From: Muricoccus roseus | Lineage (GTDB): Bacteria; Pseudomonadota; Alphaproteobacteria; Acetobacterales; Acetobacteraceae | Assembly (NCBI RefSeq): GCF_900141905.1 | Contig: NZ_FQZF01000032.1 | Location: 1-62,397 of the forward strand | Direction: 5' to 3' | DNA: 62,397 nt | In this document: piece by piece, positions 43,901 through 51,205 of the stretch | How the letters are laid out: each line of letters begins with the position of its first letter | How positions within the stretch are numbered: position 1 is the stretch's first letter | The notes under the pieces: model-generated | What the model saw: only the letters and a program-made list of their open reading frames with translations | Databases searched by the model: none | Told to the model about the DNA's origin: nothing | Translations under genes and position numbers: made by a program

Positions 43901-44270
43901 GCTGATGCGGCAGCGGCCGGGCACGGCCAAGGGTATCGTCTTCATCACGGTCGAGGACGAGCACGGGACAGCGAACCTCGTCGTGTACACCGATGTCGGT
44001 ACGCGCGACCGGGCCGCGCTCATCGGGGCCCGGCTTATGGTGGTCGAGGCTCGGGTAGAGCGTGAGACCGAACGGGCCGAGGTGCCGATCACCCACCTGA
44101 TCTGCCGCAAGCTGGAGGATCGCTCCGATCTACTTCGTAGCCTGATGCAAGGCTCGCTGCATGAAGGATGGACTGAGCGCGCGATTGGACGCGCCGACGA
44201 GGTCAGGCGCCCGGATCCAGGGTCAGTGCGACCCAACCCCCACATGCCCCAAAGCAGAGATTTCCGTTAA
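40980..44270 (+). CDS. dnaE2: Error-prone DNA polymerase DnaE2 (ImuC)
   Basis: 1,096 residues from a GTG at 40980. N-terminal PHP domain (YAELGCRSNFTLLDGASHP), polymerase palm with the catalytic aspartates in P-D-I-D-V-D-F near residue 380, helix-hairpin-helix and OB-fold parts, and the family C-terminus S-R-D-F. It performs mutagenic translesion synthesis with ImuB during the SOS response. Carried on a plasmid, it may raise host mutation rates under stress. No imuA is present. Confidence 0.93.
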   Translation: MSLAYAELGCRSNFTLLDGASHPGELVVAAAALGHAGVGICDTNSLAGAVRGHVAAKEAGIPYVVGCRLQLQDSAEYLVWPTDRASFGRLTRLLSLGRMRSPKGECSLTHDEMIGHAEGWCMAAVSPVRPDAAFGDRLRADATALRSRLALPLLCTATIRFDDIDEERLEALAGMTALARVDLLATNDVRYHVASRRRLADVLTAIRLGRPVDRLGRDAEPNAERHFKDPAEMARLFRRAPAALINTLRVLEACRGFSLSQLRHEYPDEIMEPGRTPQQTLEGRVAEACARRFPRGVPDDIQGRIEHELRLIERLDYAPYFLTVDEVVRFARDQDILCQGRGSAANSSVCYVLGITAVDPSKHDLLFERFLSVERAEPPDIDVDFEHERREEVIQFIYRRYGRDRAAIVGTVIRFRGRSAVREVGKALGLSEDVTGRLAKASWGPGRDDSLAEIAAAEGLDLSDRRLGLALELAEEIQDFPRHLATHVGGFVMSRGPLIEMAVVGNAAMDGRTVLEWDKNDVEALGLLKVDILALGMLSCLRRGFDLLRRHRIADLDLADVPRDCAETYAMLRRADSLGVFQVESRAQMNMLPRLRPSKFYDLVVQVALVRPGPIQGDMVHPYLRRRWGDEAPVYPSPSKEHGPEDELKQVLGRTLGVPLFQEQAMRVAIVAAGFSPGEADQLRRAMATFKYTQGVAVYRDKLVGGMIRRGYDPDLAESVFKQIEGFGSYGFPESHAASFAHLAYASAWVKCHHPAVFAAALLNSQPMGFYAPAQIVRDAQQHRVVVRRLDVNESRWDCTLEPEARSAEGLALRLGLRMAAGLSAEDGKQVAEARRAGNGSPYGSVDEVVRRAGVGRKAIEALAEADGFAGMGLDRRAAMWDAKGVESDTPPLLRLAAQAAAAGEPPLLVEPSPALPAEADGQSVVLDYTATGLTLRQHPLALLRPQLRALGCSDTRDLEGMRAGQRIRLAGMVLMRQRPGTAKGIVFITVEDEHGTANLVVYTDVGTRDRAALIGARLMVVEARVERETERAEVPITHLICRKLEDRSDLLRSLMQGSLHEGWTERAIGRADEVRRPDPGSVRPNPHMPQSRDFR

Positions 44271-44455
44271 TCCTGCTTTCCCGAAACGCCGAAGCCCCGA
44301 AAGTAGGAAATCGGGTTAGGCTGGGAACTTTGAGGCGTTCAGTCACCAAATTGGGGCGGCACCTCCTCTCCTGAAACGCAGAGTGTTGGCACACCTGGGG
44401 TGTGTGGTCCTCTAGCAATTTGTGCGGGAAATCAGGCTGAAAGGGCACTCTATTA
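44271..44455. other. Non-coding gap with centromere-like words
   Basis: No gene seen. TTTCCCGAAACG at 44277-44288 is the first of a family of TTTC(C/G)(C/G)GAAA-type words that recur in both tandem copies at the par locus (44491-44502, 44766-44777) and after it (46037-46046). They may be binding sites of the small partition protein. Confidence 0.4.
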
Positions 44456-45004
44456 GCCCCGTAGTCACCCACCTTCGCCCGATTCCGGGCTTTCCCGAAA
44501 CGAGGAAATCCTCGTTTAGTGCTTTCGTGGCAGCCGGAAACCAAGTAACGCTTCGTGATGCCGCGAGGTCAGGGCAGCGCGACCGTTGCTGGAAAGCGTG
44601 GTTTCGGGAGATCGGTGTTTCGGGGGGGGGCATGATGGCCATTGTCACGTTCGCTCAGGTCAAGGGTGGTTCAGGAAAGACTACCGCTGCGATGTGCACA
44701 GTTGCCGAACTCGGTGCCCGAGGTGCGACAGCCCCGTAGTCACCCACCTTCACCCGATTTCGGGCTTCCCCGAAACGACGAAATCCCCGTTTAGGGCTTT
44801 CGTGCTAACCTGAAACCGAGTAACGCTTGGTGACGCCGCAAGGTCAGGGCAGCGCGGCCGTTGCTGGAAAGCGTGGTTTCGGGAAATCGTTGTTTCGGGG
44901 GGGTCATGATGGCCATTGTCACGTTCGCTCAGGTCAAGGGTGGTTCAGGAAAGACTACCGCTGCGATGTGCACAGTTGCCGAACTCGTTGCCCGAGGCGC
45001 GACA
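44456..45004 (+). repeat. 275-bp tandem duplication of the par promoter and parA 5' end
   Basis: Copy 1 is 44456-44730 and copy 2 is 44731-45004, both starting GCCCCGTAGTCACCC and ending GCGACA. By eye the upstream halves differ at about 18 of 175 positions plus one indel in a G-run, while the 99 coding bases differ at only two. Each copy carries the TTTC-GAAA words, the ribosome site in a G-run and the start of parA. Confidence 0.92.
44632..44739 (+). pseudogene. Truncated parA copy (35-codon Walker A peptide)
   Basis: The first tandem copy of parA begins MMAIVTFAQVKGGSGKTT, identical to the intact gene, but runs out of its repeat after 33 codons and stops at 44737-44739. It keeps the ribosome site and the whole deviant Walker A loop but nothing else. 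It may be dead or may make a short peptide. Confidence 0.8.
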
Positions 45005-45586
45005 GTTGCTGCCCTCGACCTCGACCCGAATCGTCCTCTGAACGCCTTCTTCGGGAAGGTGCCGGAACTGCAGCACGTAGGCGTAGCTGTTCCGGACGGC
45101 GAGCGTCGGGTCAGTGCTCTGGTGAGGGATCTAGCGTCGAAGCATGATCACGTCGTGATCGACCTTATGGGGGCTGCCACGAACGACACGCAGGTAGCAA
45201 TGGCGCTGGCCGATTTGGTGATTGTCCCATCTCAGATGAGCGAGACTGACCTCCGATGCGGGGTCGAGACGTGGCGGCAAGCTGAGGAGGCCCAGGACAT
45301 TAGCGGTCGCCGTATTGCCCGCGGCGTCCTTCTGACACGCACGGCAGCCGGCGCAGCCCGACCGAGGGTCGAAGCTTTTCTTAGAGAACAGTACCAGCGG
45401 ATAGGCGCGCATGTTCTCAGGGCCGCCTTCGGCGACCGGGCTGCGTGGAAGGAGATGACCTACACCGCTCACATCCCTCATCTTCATGACAGGAGTAGTA
45501 ATGCTGCAGCGAACTTCGTCGCCGTTTTCGACGAGATGATGGCCTTGATCTCGGAGGACGCTTCTCCCTTGGCCAGTGCAGCCTGA
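44906..45586 (+). CDS. parA: ParA-family partition ATPase
   Basis: 226 residues from the ATG at 44906 (next codon also ATG). Deviant Walker A K-G-G-S-G-K-T-T at residue 11, L-D-L-D-P-N-R-P (Walker A' region), V-V-I-D-L-M-G-A at about 85. No N-terminal HTH, so it is the short type Ib kind whose regulation comes from the small partner. A GGGGGGG tract acts as ribosome site. The partner gene follows after 11 bp. Confidence 0.92.
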   Translation: MMAIVTFAQVKGGSGKTTAAMCTVAELVARGATVAALDLDPNRPLNAFFGKVPELQHVGVAVPDGERRVSALVRDLASKHDHVVIDLMGAATNDTQVAMALADLVIVPSQMSETDLRCGVETWRQAEEAQDISGRRIARGVLLTRTAAGAARPRVEAFLREQYQRIGAHVLRAAFGDRAAWKEMTYTAHIPHLHDRSSNAAANFVAVFDEMMALISEDASPLASAA

Positions 45587-45597
45587 GGAATCGAGCA

Positions 45598-46002
45598 ATG
45601 TCCGCAAAGCCTCAGCGCCCGGTACTTCAAGCGCCTGATTTCGGACCGCGGCCGGCGCCCTTACCAACCTCGGCTAATGACCCGCGCTTCAGTGCAGCGG
45701 AGGCTTTGGAGACCACAGAGGCTCTTGAGCGTGGCTTGAGGAGCGGTAACGTGCGCGTGGTTAATCCGGAAACCGCGCCTCCCCAATCACGAACTGAGCC
45801 CGGTGCTCCACCCTCTCGCCGCTCCCCGGAAATCTCACTCTCTACCAAGGCACCCGAGTACGTTCTGCAGCAGCTTCGGCGACGTTACGCCGAGACTGGA
45901 GTGACTATTCGCAATCAGCTTCTGCTCGCGTTGCGAAAGGATGGGATTGAAATCAGAGAGGATGATCTGCAGGACGAACGTAAACGTCCGCGGACCAGAT
46001 AG
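45598..46002 (+). CDS. Small partition partner (centromere-binding protein candidate)
   Basis: 134 residues. A disordered, proline-rich first half is followed by a compact basic end: ISLSTKAPEYVLQQLRRRYA, then T-I-R-N-Q-L-L-L-A-L-R-K-D-G. A beta strand plus two helices of this length fits a ribbon-helix-helix-like DNA-binding fold, as in type Ib ParG/ParB partners. The assignment rests on position behind parA and this pattern. It probably binds the TTTC-GAAA words around the locus. Confidence 0.65.
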   Translation: MSAKPQRPVLQAPDFGPRPAPLPTSANDPRFSAAEALETTEALERGLRSGNVRVVNPETAPPQSRTEPGAPPSRRSPEISLSTKAPEYVLQQLRRRYAETGVTIRNQLLLALRKDGIEIREDDLQDERKRPRTR

Positions 46003-46350
46003 TCTTCTCGCGTTGTAAGAAATCGGGAGTTCCGGCTTTCCCGAAAGACCGAAATCCCTAGAATGGCTCCACGGACTGGCTGGTTTCGGGGTTGCAGGCC
46101 GGGCGTTAGGGACCTGGCTACGCTCACAAGCTGCTGCGTGAGATGGTCGGGCTGCAGCTAACGACGCGACTTGCGGGATTCCTCCTCGTCTACCTGCCAT
46201 CAACATACTGGTGTCCTCGCGTTCCTTTCGGCCGTACCGAGAATGACCGCGGGCAGAGCGAACGGCGTGCTCGCCACGATTGAACTCCGCTTTTCCTGTT
46301 CGCACCGCTGATCGCGATCCTATGGGCCGAACCGGTTCAGGGAGCCACGA
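46003..46350. other. Non-coding gap with a fragment of the TOPRIM gene
   Basis: No intact gene. TTTCCCGAAAG at 46037-46047 belongs to the par-locus word family. At 46119-46157 a 13-codon frame (Y-A-H-K-L-L-R-E-M-V-G-L-Q) nearly repeats residues of the TOPRIM gene downstream (H-A-R-K-L-L-R-E-M-V-G-L-Q), so it is a relic of a second copy of that gene. Confidence 0.6.
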
Positions 46351-46405
46351 TGCATGGAAGACGGGAGGGGAGGGGAGAGGCCGCTACCGCTAGCGGCGGA
46401 CCCGC

Positions 46406-46463
46406 GACAAGGGTGCGTCGCTGCGCTCCCGCACCGGGGCGGGGCCCCGGCAGTGCCCTTGTC
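46406..46463 (+). repeat. CAAGGG hairpin repeat, copy 1
   Basis: GACAAGGG (46406-46413) pairs with CCCTTGTC (46456-46463). This copy has A-T where the others have G-C next to CAAGGG, with both arms changed together. It lies in front of the TOPRIM gene. Confidence 0.75.
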
Positions 46464-46489
46464 CCGCGCCCGCCTCGCGGTCGGCGGGT

Positions 46490-46515
46490 GGAATCCAGGA
46501 GAAGGATTCCGAGGG
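46490..46515 (+). promoter_or_regulatory. Leader hairpin with ribosome-site-like loop (TOPRIM gene)
   Basis: A perfect 7-bp stem GGAATCC (46490-46496)/GGATTCC (46504-46510) exposes the loop AGGAGAA, and GAGGG then the ATG follow. Compare the leaders at 52969 and 53796. Confidence 0.55.
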
Positions 46516-47469
46516 ATGATCGGTAAGGATGAGGAGCTGCAGCGGCTTCGGGAGGGCGTGAACTGCGCCGCGCTGTTGGAACGGATGCCGCCGCCGTGGA
46601 GGCTGGACAAGGCGGAGAGCACCCGGGACTGCCTGAAGTACCGGCGCGGCCAGGGCGAGATCATCATCGTCAACCACGCCGGCCGGGGCTGGTGGGATGC
46701 TGGCGGGACAGCCAAGGGCGACGTGTTCGGGCTCGTGCAGCACCTGCGCCCGGACATGAACTTCGGCCACGCCCGCAAGCTGCTGCGCGAGATGGTTGGG
46801 CTGCAGCCCAGCTTTCCCGAGCACGAGCGGGTGCGCTCGCGCGGGGAGGGGAGTACCACCGCGGCCGAACGCTGGACGGCAGCAAAGCCGCTCCGGCCGG
46901 GATCACGGGCCTGGCGTTACCTCGCCGATGTTCGGCGCCTGCCCAGCCCAATCCTGGACGCTGCCGTGGCGGTCGACGCGATCCGGGAAGGTGCCTACGG
47001 CACAGCCTGGTTTGCTCACCGCGACGAGACAGATGCGCTGACCGGCTTCGACATGCGTGGGCCGGAGTTCCGTGGCTTCGCCAAGGGCGGGGACAAGACC
47101 CTGTTCCGGCTGCCCGGCTGGATCGGCTCGCGTGAGGTACGGCCACGCCGGATGGCCGTGACCGAGGCGCCGATCGACGCCCTCAGCCTTGCGGCCGTCG
47201 GGCGGCTGCAGGGCGACACCCTGTACGTCGCCACTTCCGGCGGCATGGGGCCGGGGTCGGTGCAAGCATTGGATTTGCTGCTCGCCGGGATGGCCGCCCT
47301 GCCGGACGCCCTTCTGGCCACCGCGACCGACAACGACCCGCCGGGGGAGCGCTACGCCGCCTTCCTGGCCGAGCGCGCCGCCGCGGCGGGCGTGCGCTGC
47401 GAGCGCTTGCTGCCACCGCGCGGGCTGAACGACTGGAACGACGTCCTGACACGGGGGAGGGGGGCATGA
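46516..47469 (+). CDS. TOPRIM/DUF3991-type plasmid protein
   Basis: 317 residues from the ATG at 46516. A zinc-ribbon-less DUF3991-like first part (DCLKYRRGQGEIIIVNHAGR and W-W-D-A-G-G-T-A-K-G-D-V-F-G-L-V) is followed by a TOPRIM domain (M-A-V-T-E-A-P-I-D-A-L-S-L near residue 213, where E is the catalytic acid, and A-T-D-N-D-P-P-G-E, the D-x-D site). Such proteins resemble plasmid primases or nucleases. First gene of the rightward module, overlapping the next start (ATGA). Confidence 0.8.
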   Translation: MIGKDEELQRLREGVNCAALLERMPPPWRLDKAESTRDCLKYRRGQGEIIIVNHAGRGWWDAGGTAKGDVFGLVQHLRPDMNFGHARKLLREMVGLQPSFPEHERVRSRGEGSTTAAERWTAAKPLRPGSRAWRYLADVRRLPSPILDAAVAVDAIREGAYGTAWFAHRDETDALTGFDMRGPEFRGFAKGGDKTLFRLPGWIGSREVRPRRMAVTEAPIDALSLAAVGRLQGDTLYVATSGGMGPGSVQALDLLLAGMAALPDALLATATDNDPPGERYAAFLAERAAAAGVRCERLLPPRGLNDWNDVLTRGRGA

Positions 47470-47804
47470 GCCTCATCACGGAAAGCACTGCCACGGCCCC
47501 CAGTCCGGAGGCGGACGATCTGGTGCGCGCGCTGCACGCCGCCTTCTTCCGGCTGCCCCCGAAGCTGCAGGCCCGCTGCAAGGTGCCGCCAACCGGCGAT
47601 GCCGCGATCGACCGCCCGGTGCTGGTCGCAGCCGACAACGGCTCCGACCACTACCGCGGCGTGGTGGTCGCGGGCGAGCGCGACCAGGACGGCCACTGGC
47701 TGCTGGACGACGCCTTCACTCTGCTCAGCCTCGACCACGACGAGGGTCCCGACGCCGCTCTGGTGATCTGCCACGGATGGAACTGCCATGCCGACCGCAT
47801 CTGA
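47466..47804 (+). CDS. Unknown small protein
   Basis: 112 residues, acidic, no motif recognised. Overlaps both neighbours: ATGA with the TOPRIM gene and 17 bp with the helicase gene, so all three are translationally coupled. Ends with H-G-W-N-C-H. Confidence 0.75.
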   Translation: MSLITESTATAPSPEADDLVRALHAAFFRLPPKLQARCKVPPTGDAAIDRPVLVAADNGSDHYRGVVVAGERDQDGHWLLDDAFTLLSLDHDEGPDAALVICHGWNCHADRI

Positions 47805-49836
47805 AGCCATCTCCTCCGACCGTGCCCGGCTGGTAGCTGGGCTGACCCGCCCCCAGGGCGAAGCCGCCGGGATGCACGGGGCGGTGCTGGTGCTGGCAGG
47901 AGCTGGAACCGGCAAGACCAAGACCCTGACCGCCGGCGTCGCCCTGCGCATCGCCGAGCGCGGCATACCGGCCCAGCGCATCCTGGCCGTGACCTTCACC
48001 AACAAGGCGGCGGACGAGATGCGCGAGCGCATCGTCGCCCTGCTCGGCGGGCAGGCGGCGCCGTCCTGGATCGGCACCTTTCACGGCCTCGGAGCCCGCC
48101 AGTTGCGACAGGAGCCGGAGATGGCGGGGCTGCGCGAGAACTTCGACGTGCTCGATGCCGACGATGCCAAGCGCCTGCTCAAGCGCACCATGAAAGCCAT
48201 GGGCGCCGAGGCCGGCGATGACGAGGGCATGGGCAAAGACCCGGTGAAGGCCATGGCCGGCCACATTGGCCGCTTCAAAGACAACCTCATCACCCCGAGC
48301 GAGGCGGTCATTCGGGCTGAGGCGATGATTGCCTCGAGTCCAATGGCCGACGCCTCCGGTCTGCGCGCCGCGGCACGCATCTACCCGGAATATCAGCGCC
48401 GTCTGGTGGAGGCCAACGCCGCCGACTTCGGCGACCTGCTGCTCTGGCCGACCGTGGCCATGGGACGCGACGAGGAGCGCCGACTGCGTTTCGCCGGCCG
48501 CTTCTCCTGCTTGCTGGCAGACGAGTACCAGGACGTGAACGCCGTCCAGTACCGCTGGATCCGGCTGATGGCCAAGGACCACGGCGAGATCTTCGCCGTG
48601 GGTGACGATGACCAGGCGGTGTTCGGCTGGCGCGGCGCGGACATCGAGTATATCCGCCGCTTCACGCGCGACTTCCGCGGCGCGGCCGTGGTCAAGCTGG
48701 AGGAGAATTTCCGCTCCACTGGCCACATCCTGGCCGCGGCCAACGCGGTGATCGCCCGTGACGACACCCGGTTAGGAAAGACGTTGCGCACCACCCGGGA
48801 GCAGGGCCAGCCGATCGAGGTGGTCAGGTTCCGCAACGACGAGGCGGAAGCGATCGGCATCGCCGCCGAGATCCGCAAGCGCGGCGCCGAGGGCGTCCGC
48901 TGGCAGGACATGGCCATCCTGTACCGGGCCAACCACCTGTCGCGCGGCATCGAGGAGGAGTTGCTGCGAGCCAAGGTGCCCTACGTGCTCGTCGGCGATG
49001 TCGGCTTCTACCAGCGCGCCGAGGTGAAGGACGCCCTGGCGCTGCTACGCCTCGCGACCTGCCCGGATGACTGCCAGTCCGACGAGGCGTTCCGCCGCGC
49101 CTGCAACAGCCCGCCGCGCGGCATCGGCCCGAAGGCGCTCGACCTGCTGGAGCGCAACGCCGAGTGGCGTGGTTCCTCGCTGCTGGCCGCCTGCCACACC
49201 GCCGAGCTACCGCCCAAGGTGAGAGGGGCGGCCGGGGCCTTCGCCGACGCCGTGCGCTCGGTCGCGGCCGACGCGGAGGCCACAGTCGCCGACCGCTTGT
49301 CCATGCTGCTCGACCGCACCGGCTACCGGCAGTGGCTGCGCGATAGGCGGGCTGAGACGGTGGAGGGTCGGCTGGAGAACTTGGCCGAACTGGTGCTGCT
49401 CGCCGGGAGCTTTCACTCAGCGGCGGAGTTGCTGGAACATGCCGCCCTGGCCAGCGCCGCCCCGGGGGAGGACACCGAGGGACGGGTGCAGCTGCTCACC
49501 CTGCACCGGGCCAAGGGACTGGAGTTCGCCCAGGTCTTCCTGCCGGCATGGAACACGACCGTATTCCCGAGCCAGTACGGCGAGGCCTCGGAGGAGCGGC
49601 GACTGGCCTATGTGGCACTGACCCGCGGCAAGGAGCGGGTGGCGGTCAGCTACGCCGAGTTCCGGCGCGGCTACGTCGATCCCTCGCCCTTTCTCGACGA
49701 CATCCCGGCCGACAACCGCCACGAGGGGTGGCTCCGCCCGGAGGAGCGCCGGGCACCGCGTCCATCACCCCGGCAGTCCGGCATGGACGCGCTCAACGAG
49801 ATGCTCGCCAGCCTGCGGCAGCGGCGGGCGGGGTAA
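47788..49836 (+). CDS. UvrD/PcrA-like superfamily 1 DNA helicase
   Basis: 682 residues. All helicase motifs are visible: A-G-A-G-T-G-K-T-K-T (Walker A), V-T-F-T-N-K-A-A, D-E-Y-Q-D, G-D-D-D-Q-A-V-F-G-W-R-G-A, E-N-F-R-S-T, L-T-L-H-R-A-K-G-L-E-F and Y-V-A-L-T-R-G-K-E-R. It is a 3'-5' helicase, probably for plasmid replication or repair together with the TOPRIM protein. Confidence 0.92.
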   Translation: MPTASEAISSDRARLVAGLTRPQGEAAGMHGAVLVLAGAGTGKTKTLTAGVALRIAERGIPAQRILAVTFTNKAADEMRERIVALLGGQAAPSWIGTFHGLGARQLRQEPEMAGLRENFDVLDADDAKRLLKRTMKAMGAEAGDDEGMGKDPVKAMAGHIGRFKDNLITPSEAVIRAEAMIASSPMADASGLRAAARIYPEYQRRLVEANAADFGDLLLWPTVAMGRDEERRLRFAGRFSCLLADEYQDVNAVQYRWIRLMAKDHGEIFAVGDDDQAVFGWRGADIEYIRRFTRDFRGAAVVKLEENFRSTGHILAAANAVIARDDTRLGKTLRTTREQGQPIEVVRFRNDEAEAIGIAAEIRKRGAEGVRWQDMAILYRANHLSRGIEEELLRAKVPYVLVGDVGFYQRAEVKDALALLRLATCPDDCQSDEAFRRACNSPPRGIGPKALDLLERNAEWRGSSLLAACHTAELPPKVRGAAGAFADAVRSVAADAEATVADRLSMLLDRTGYRQWLRDRRAETVEGRLENLAELVLLAGSFHSAAELLEHAALASAAPGEDTEGRVQLLTLHRAKGLEFAQVFLPAWNTTVFPSQYGEASEERRLAYVALTRGKERVAVSYAEFRRGYVDPSPFLDDIPADNRHEGWLRPEERRAPRPSPRQSGMDALNEMLASLRQRRAG

Positions 49837-49903
49837 AGCAGGCGGGAGAGCAGGGAGGAGGAGAGGGAGTAGGGAAAGCCCTGCCACCCTCTCCCGGAGC
49901 GCG

Positions 49904-49947
49904 GCAAGGGTTCGTCGCTGCGCTCCCGCCGCAAGCGGCTCCCTTGC
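49904..49947 (+). repeat. CAAGGG hairpin repeat, copy 2
   Basis: GCAAGGG (49904-49910) with CCCTTGC (49941-49947); inner sequence TTCGTCGCTGCGCTCCCGC is shared with copy 5. Lies in the 180-bp gap after the helicase gene. Confidence 0.75.
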
Positions 49948-50016
49948 CTCGCCCCGGTCGGGGCGGCCGGCGGGCTGGGTCTTCGAGAAGAAGATTCAGC
50001 AGAAGGAATGGGATCC

Positions 50017-50190
50017 ATGGATCTCGCCACACGCCTCTCCAAGCGTCAGGGCCGCAGACAGGACATCGAGGCAGCCGTCGGTCTGATCGTCATCGTTGTC
50101 GTCCTCCTTGGCGGCGCCGTGCTGCCGGGCTTCCTGGCACAGCACGCCTCCACCGTCCCGGTGCCGGCCCATCGGGAGGCCCGCCGGTGA
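50017..50190 (+). CDS. Small single-pass membrane protein
   Basis: 57 residues: a basic N-terminus (K-R-Q-G-R-R), one membrane helix of about 22 residues (V-G-L-I-V-I-V-V-V-L-L-G-G) and a short outer tail. The ATG at 50017 was chosen because AGAAGGA lies 9 bp upstream; it sits in the middle of a perfect 12-bp palindrome GATCCATGGATC. An ATG at 50008 is in frame but too close to the ribosome site. Its stop overlaps the next GTG. Confidence 0.65.
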   Translation: MDLATRLSKRQGRRQDIEAAVGLIVIVVVLLGGAVLPGFLAQHASTVPVPAHREARR

Positions 50191-50555
50191 GCCCCATCAT
50201 CCTGCCCGAGATCCAGGGCCATCTCACCGTTCGGGCGCTGAAGGGTGAAGTGGCGGACGGTTTTGCTCTGTCCCGCGCCGACTGCTTCCCTGTTGTCGAG
50301 GTCGCCATCGTCCACGACGGCGCCGACCGCGGCATCGGCGAGACCGAGGCCTACGTCGCGCTGCTCGCCCGCGCTCCCGGCATGAAGCGCCTGCTCGAAG
50401 AGGCCCTGGCCTTCGAGGCCGAGGCCTTTGACGACGACGAGTCGGTGTCGGGTGCTGACCTGGTGGAATGGTTCGCTGGCTGGCGCGGCCGGGTCCGTAA
50501 GCTGCTGACGCAGCCGCTGCCGCCTCTTCTCCTGGTGATCGACCCGGAATCCTGA
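50187..50555 (+). CDS. Unknown protein
   Basis: 122 residues from a GTG at 50187 overlapping the upstream stop (GTGA), with a GGGAGG site. It begins S-P-I-I-L-P-E-I-Q-G-H-L-T-V-R and is acidic in the middle (D-D-D-E-S-V-S). No family recognised; conserved position within the module. Confidence 0.7.
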   Translation: MSPIILPEIQGHLTVRALKGEVADGFALSRADCFPVVEVAIVHDGADRGIGETEAYVALLARAPGMKRLLEEALAFEAEAFDDDESVSGADLVEWFAGWRGRVRKLLTQPLPPLLLVIDPES

Positions 50556-50611
50556 CGGGCGCCCCACGCCCTTCCGATTGCCCCCATCAATCCGATCCGA
50601 AAGGAACTGCC

Positions 50612-51202
50612 ATGTCCACTCCGGCACGGTTGCCCCGGCTGCTTGTCCTGCGTCCCTACCTCGGGCAGGCGACCCGTGACGGCGCCTACGCGCACGTCGA
50701 CGCCCTGGTGATGTACACACGCGACGGCACGATGCCGTGCCGCTACGGCGAGCTGCGCCCACTGATGTGGCACGAGGACGGCGCACGCCCCATCCTGCAC
50801 GAGAACTTCCGCTTCACCTGCCAGGTCGATGACCGGCAGGCCACGCCTTACGCACTGCGCTACGGGTACATGCCGGAGAACGGCGAGGTGTTCACCACGA
50901 GCGATCTCGCCCGCTTCGGCAAGCCGCTCGCCGCCCTGCAGCGCGCCATGGCGCGGCTGGTCGAGCAGGAGGGGCGCACCGAGGATCTCGGGCAGATCTT
51001 CGCCCGGCTCGCCCGCGTGCTGCGGGTCGATGGCACGGTGCTGCTGGATGTCCGCGAGCACGGCAGCTTCTTCGAGGAGAACCACCGCGTCCGTCTGACG
51101 GCAGACGCTCCGAACCTCGGCGAGATGATCCGTGATCTCGGGGTGGTCGCGCGGGAACTGTACCTTCGCTGCGCCGAGCGGCTCGGCCGTCGGGCGGCCT
51201 GA
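50612..51202 (+). CDS. Unknown protein
   Basis: 196 residues, start preceded by AAAGGA. Mixed alpha/beta composition, C-terminal helical part (ALQRAMARLVEQEGRTEDLG). No domain recognised. It follows after a 56-bp gap and stops 3 bp before the next gene. Confidence 0.75.
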   Translation: MSTPARLPRLLVLRPYLGQATRDGAYAHVDALVMYTRDGTMPCRYGELRPLMWHEDGARPILHENFRFTCQVDDRQATPYALRYGYMPENGEVFTTSDLARFGKPLAALQRAMARLVEQEGRTEDLGQIFARLARVLRVDGTVLLDVREHGSFFEENHRVRLTADAPNLGEMIRDLGVVARELYLRCAERLGRRAA

Positions 51203-51205
51203 GCC

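Noticed and set aside
33104-46002. Conjugative transfer region
   Set aside because: I looked for relaxase, coupling protein and type IV secretion genes and found none in the window.
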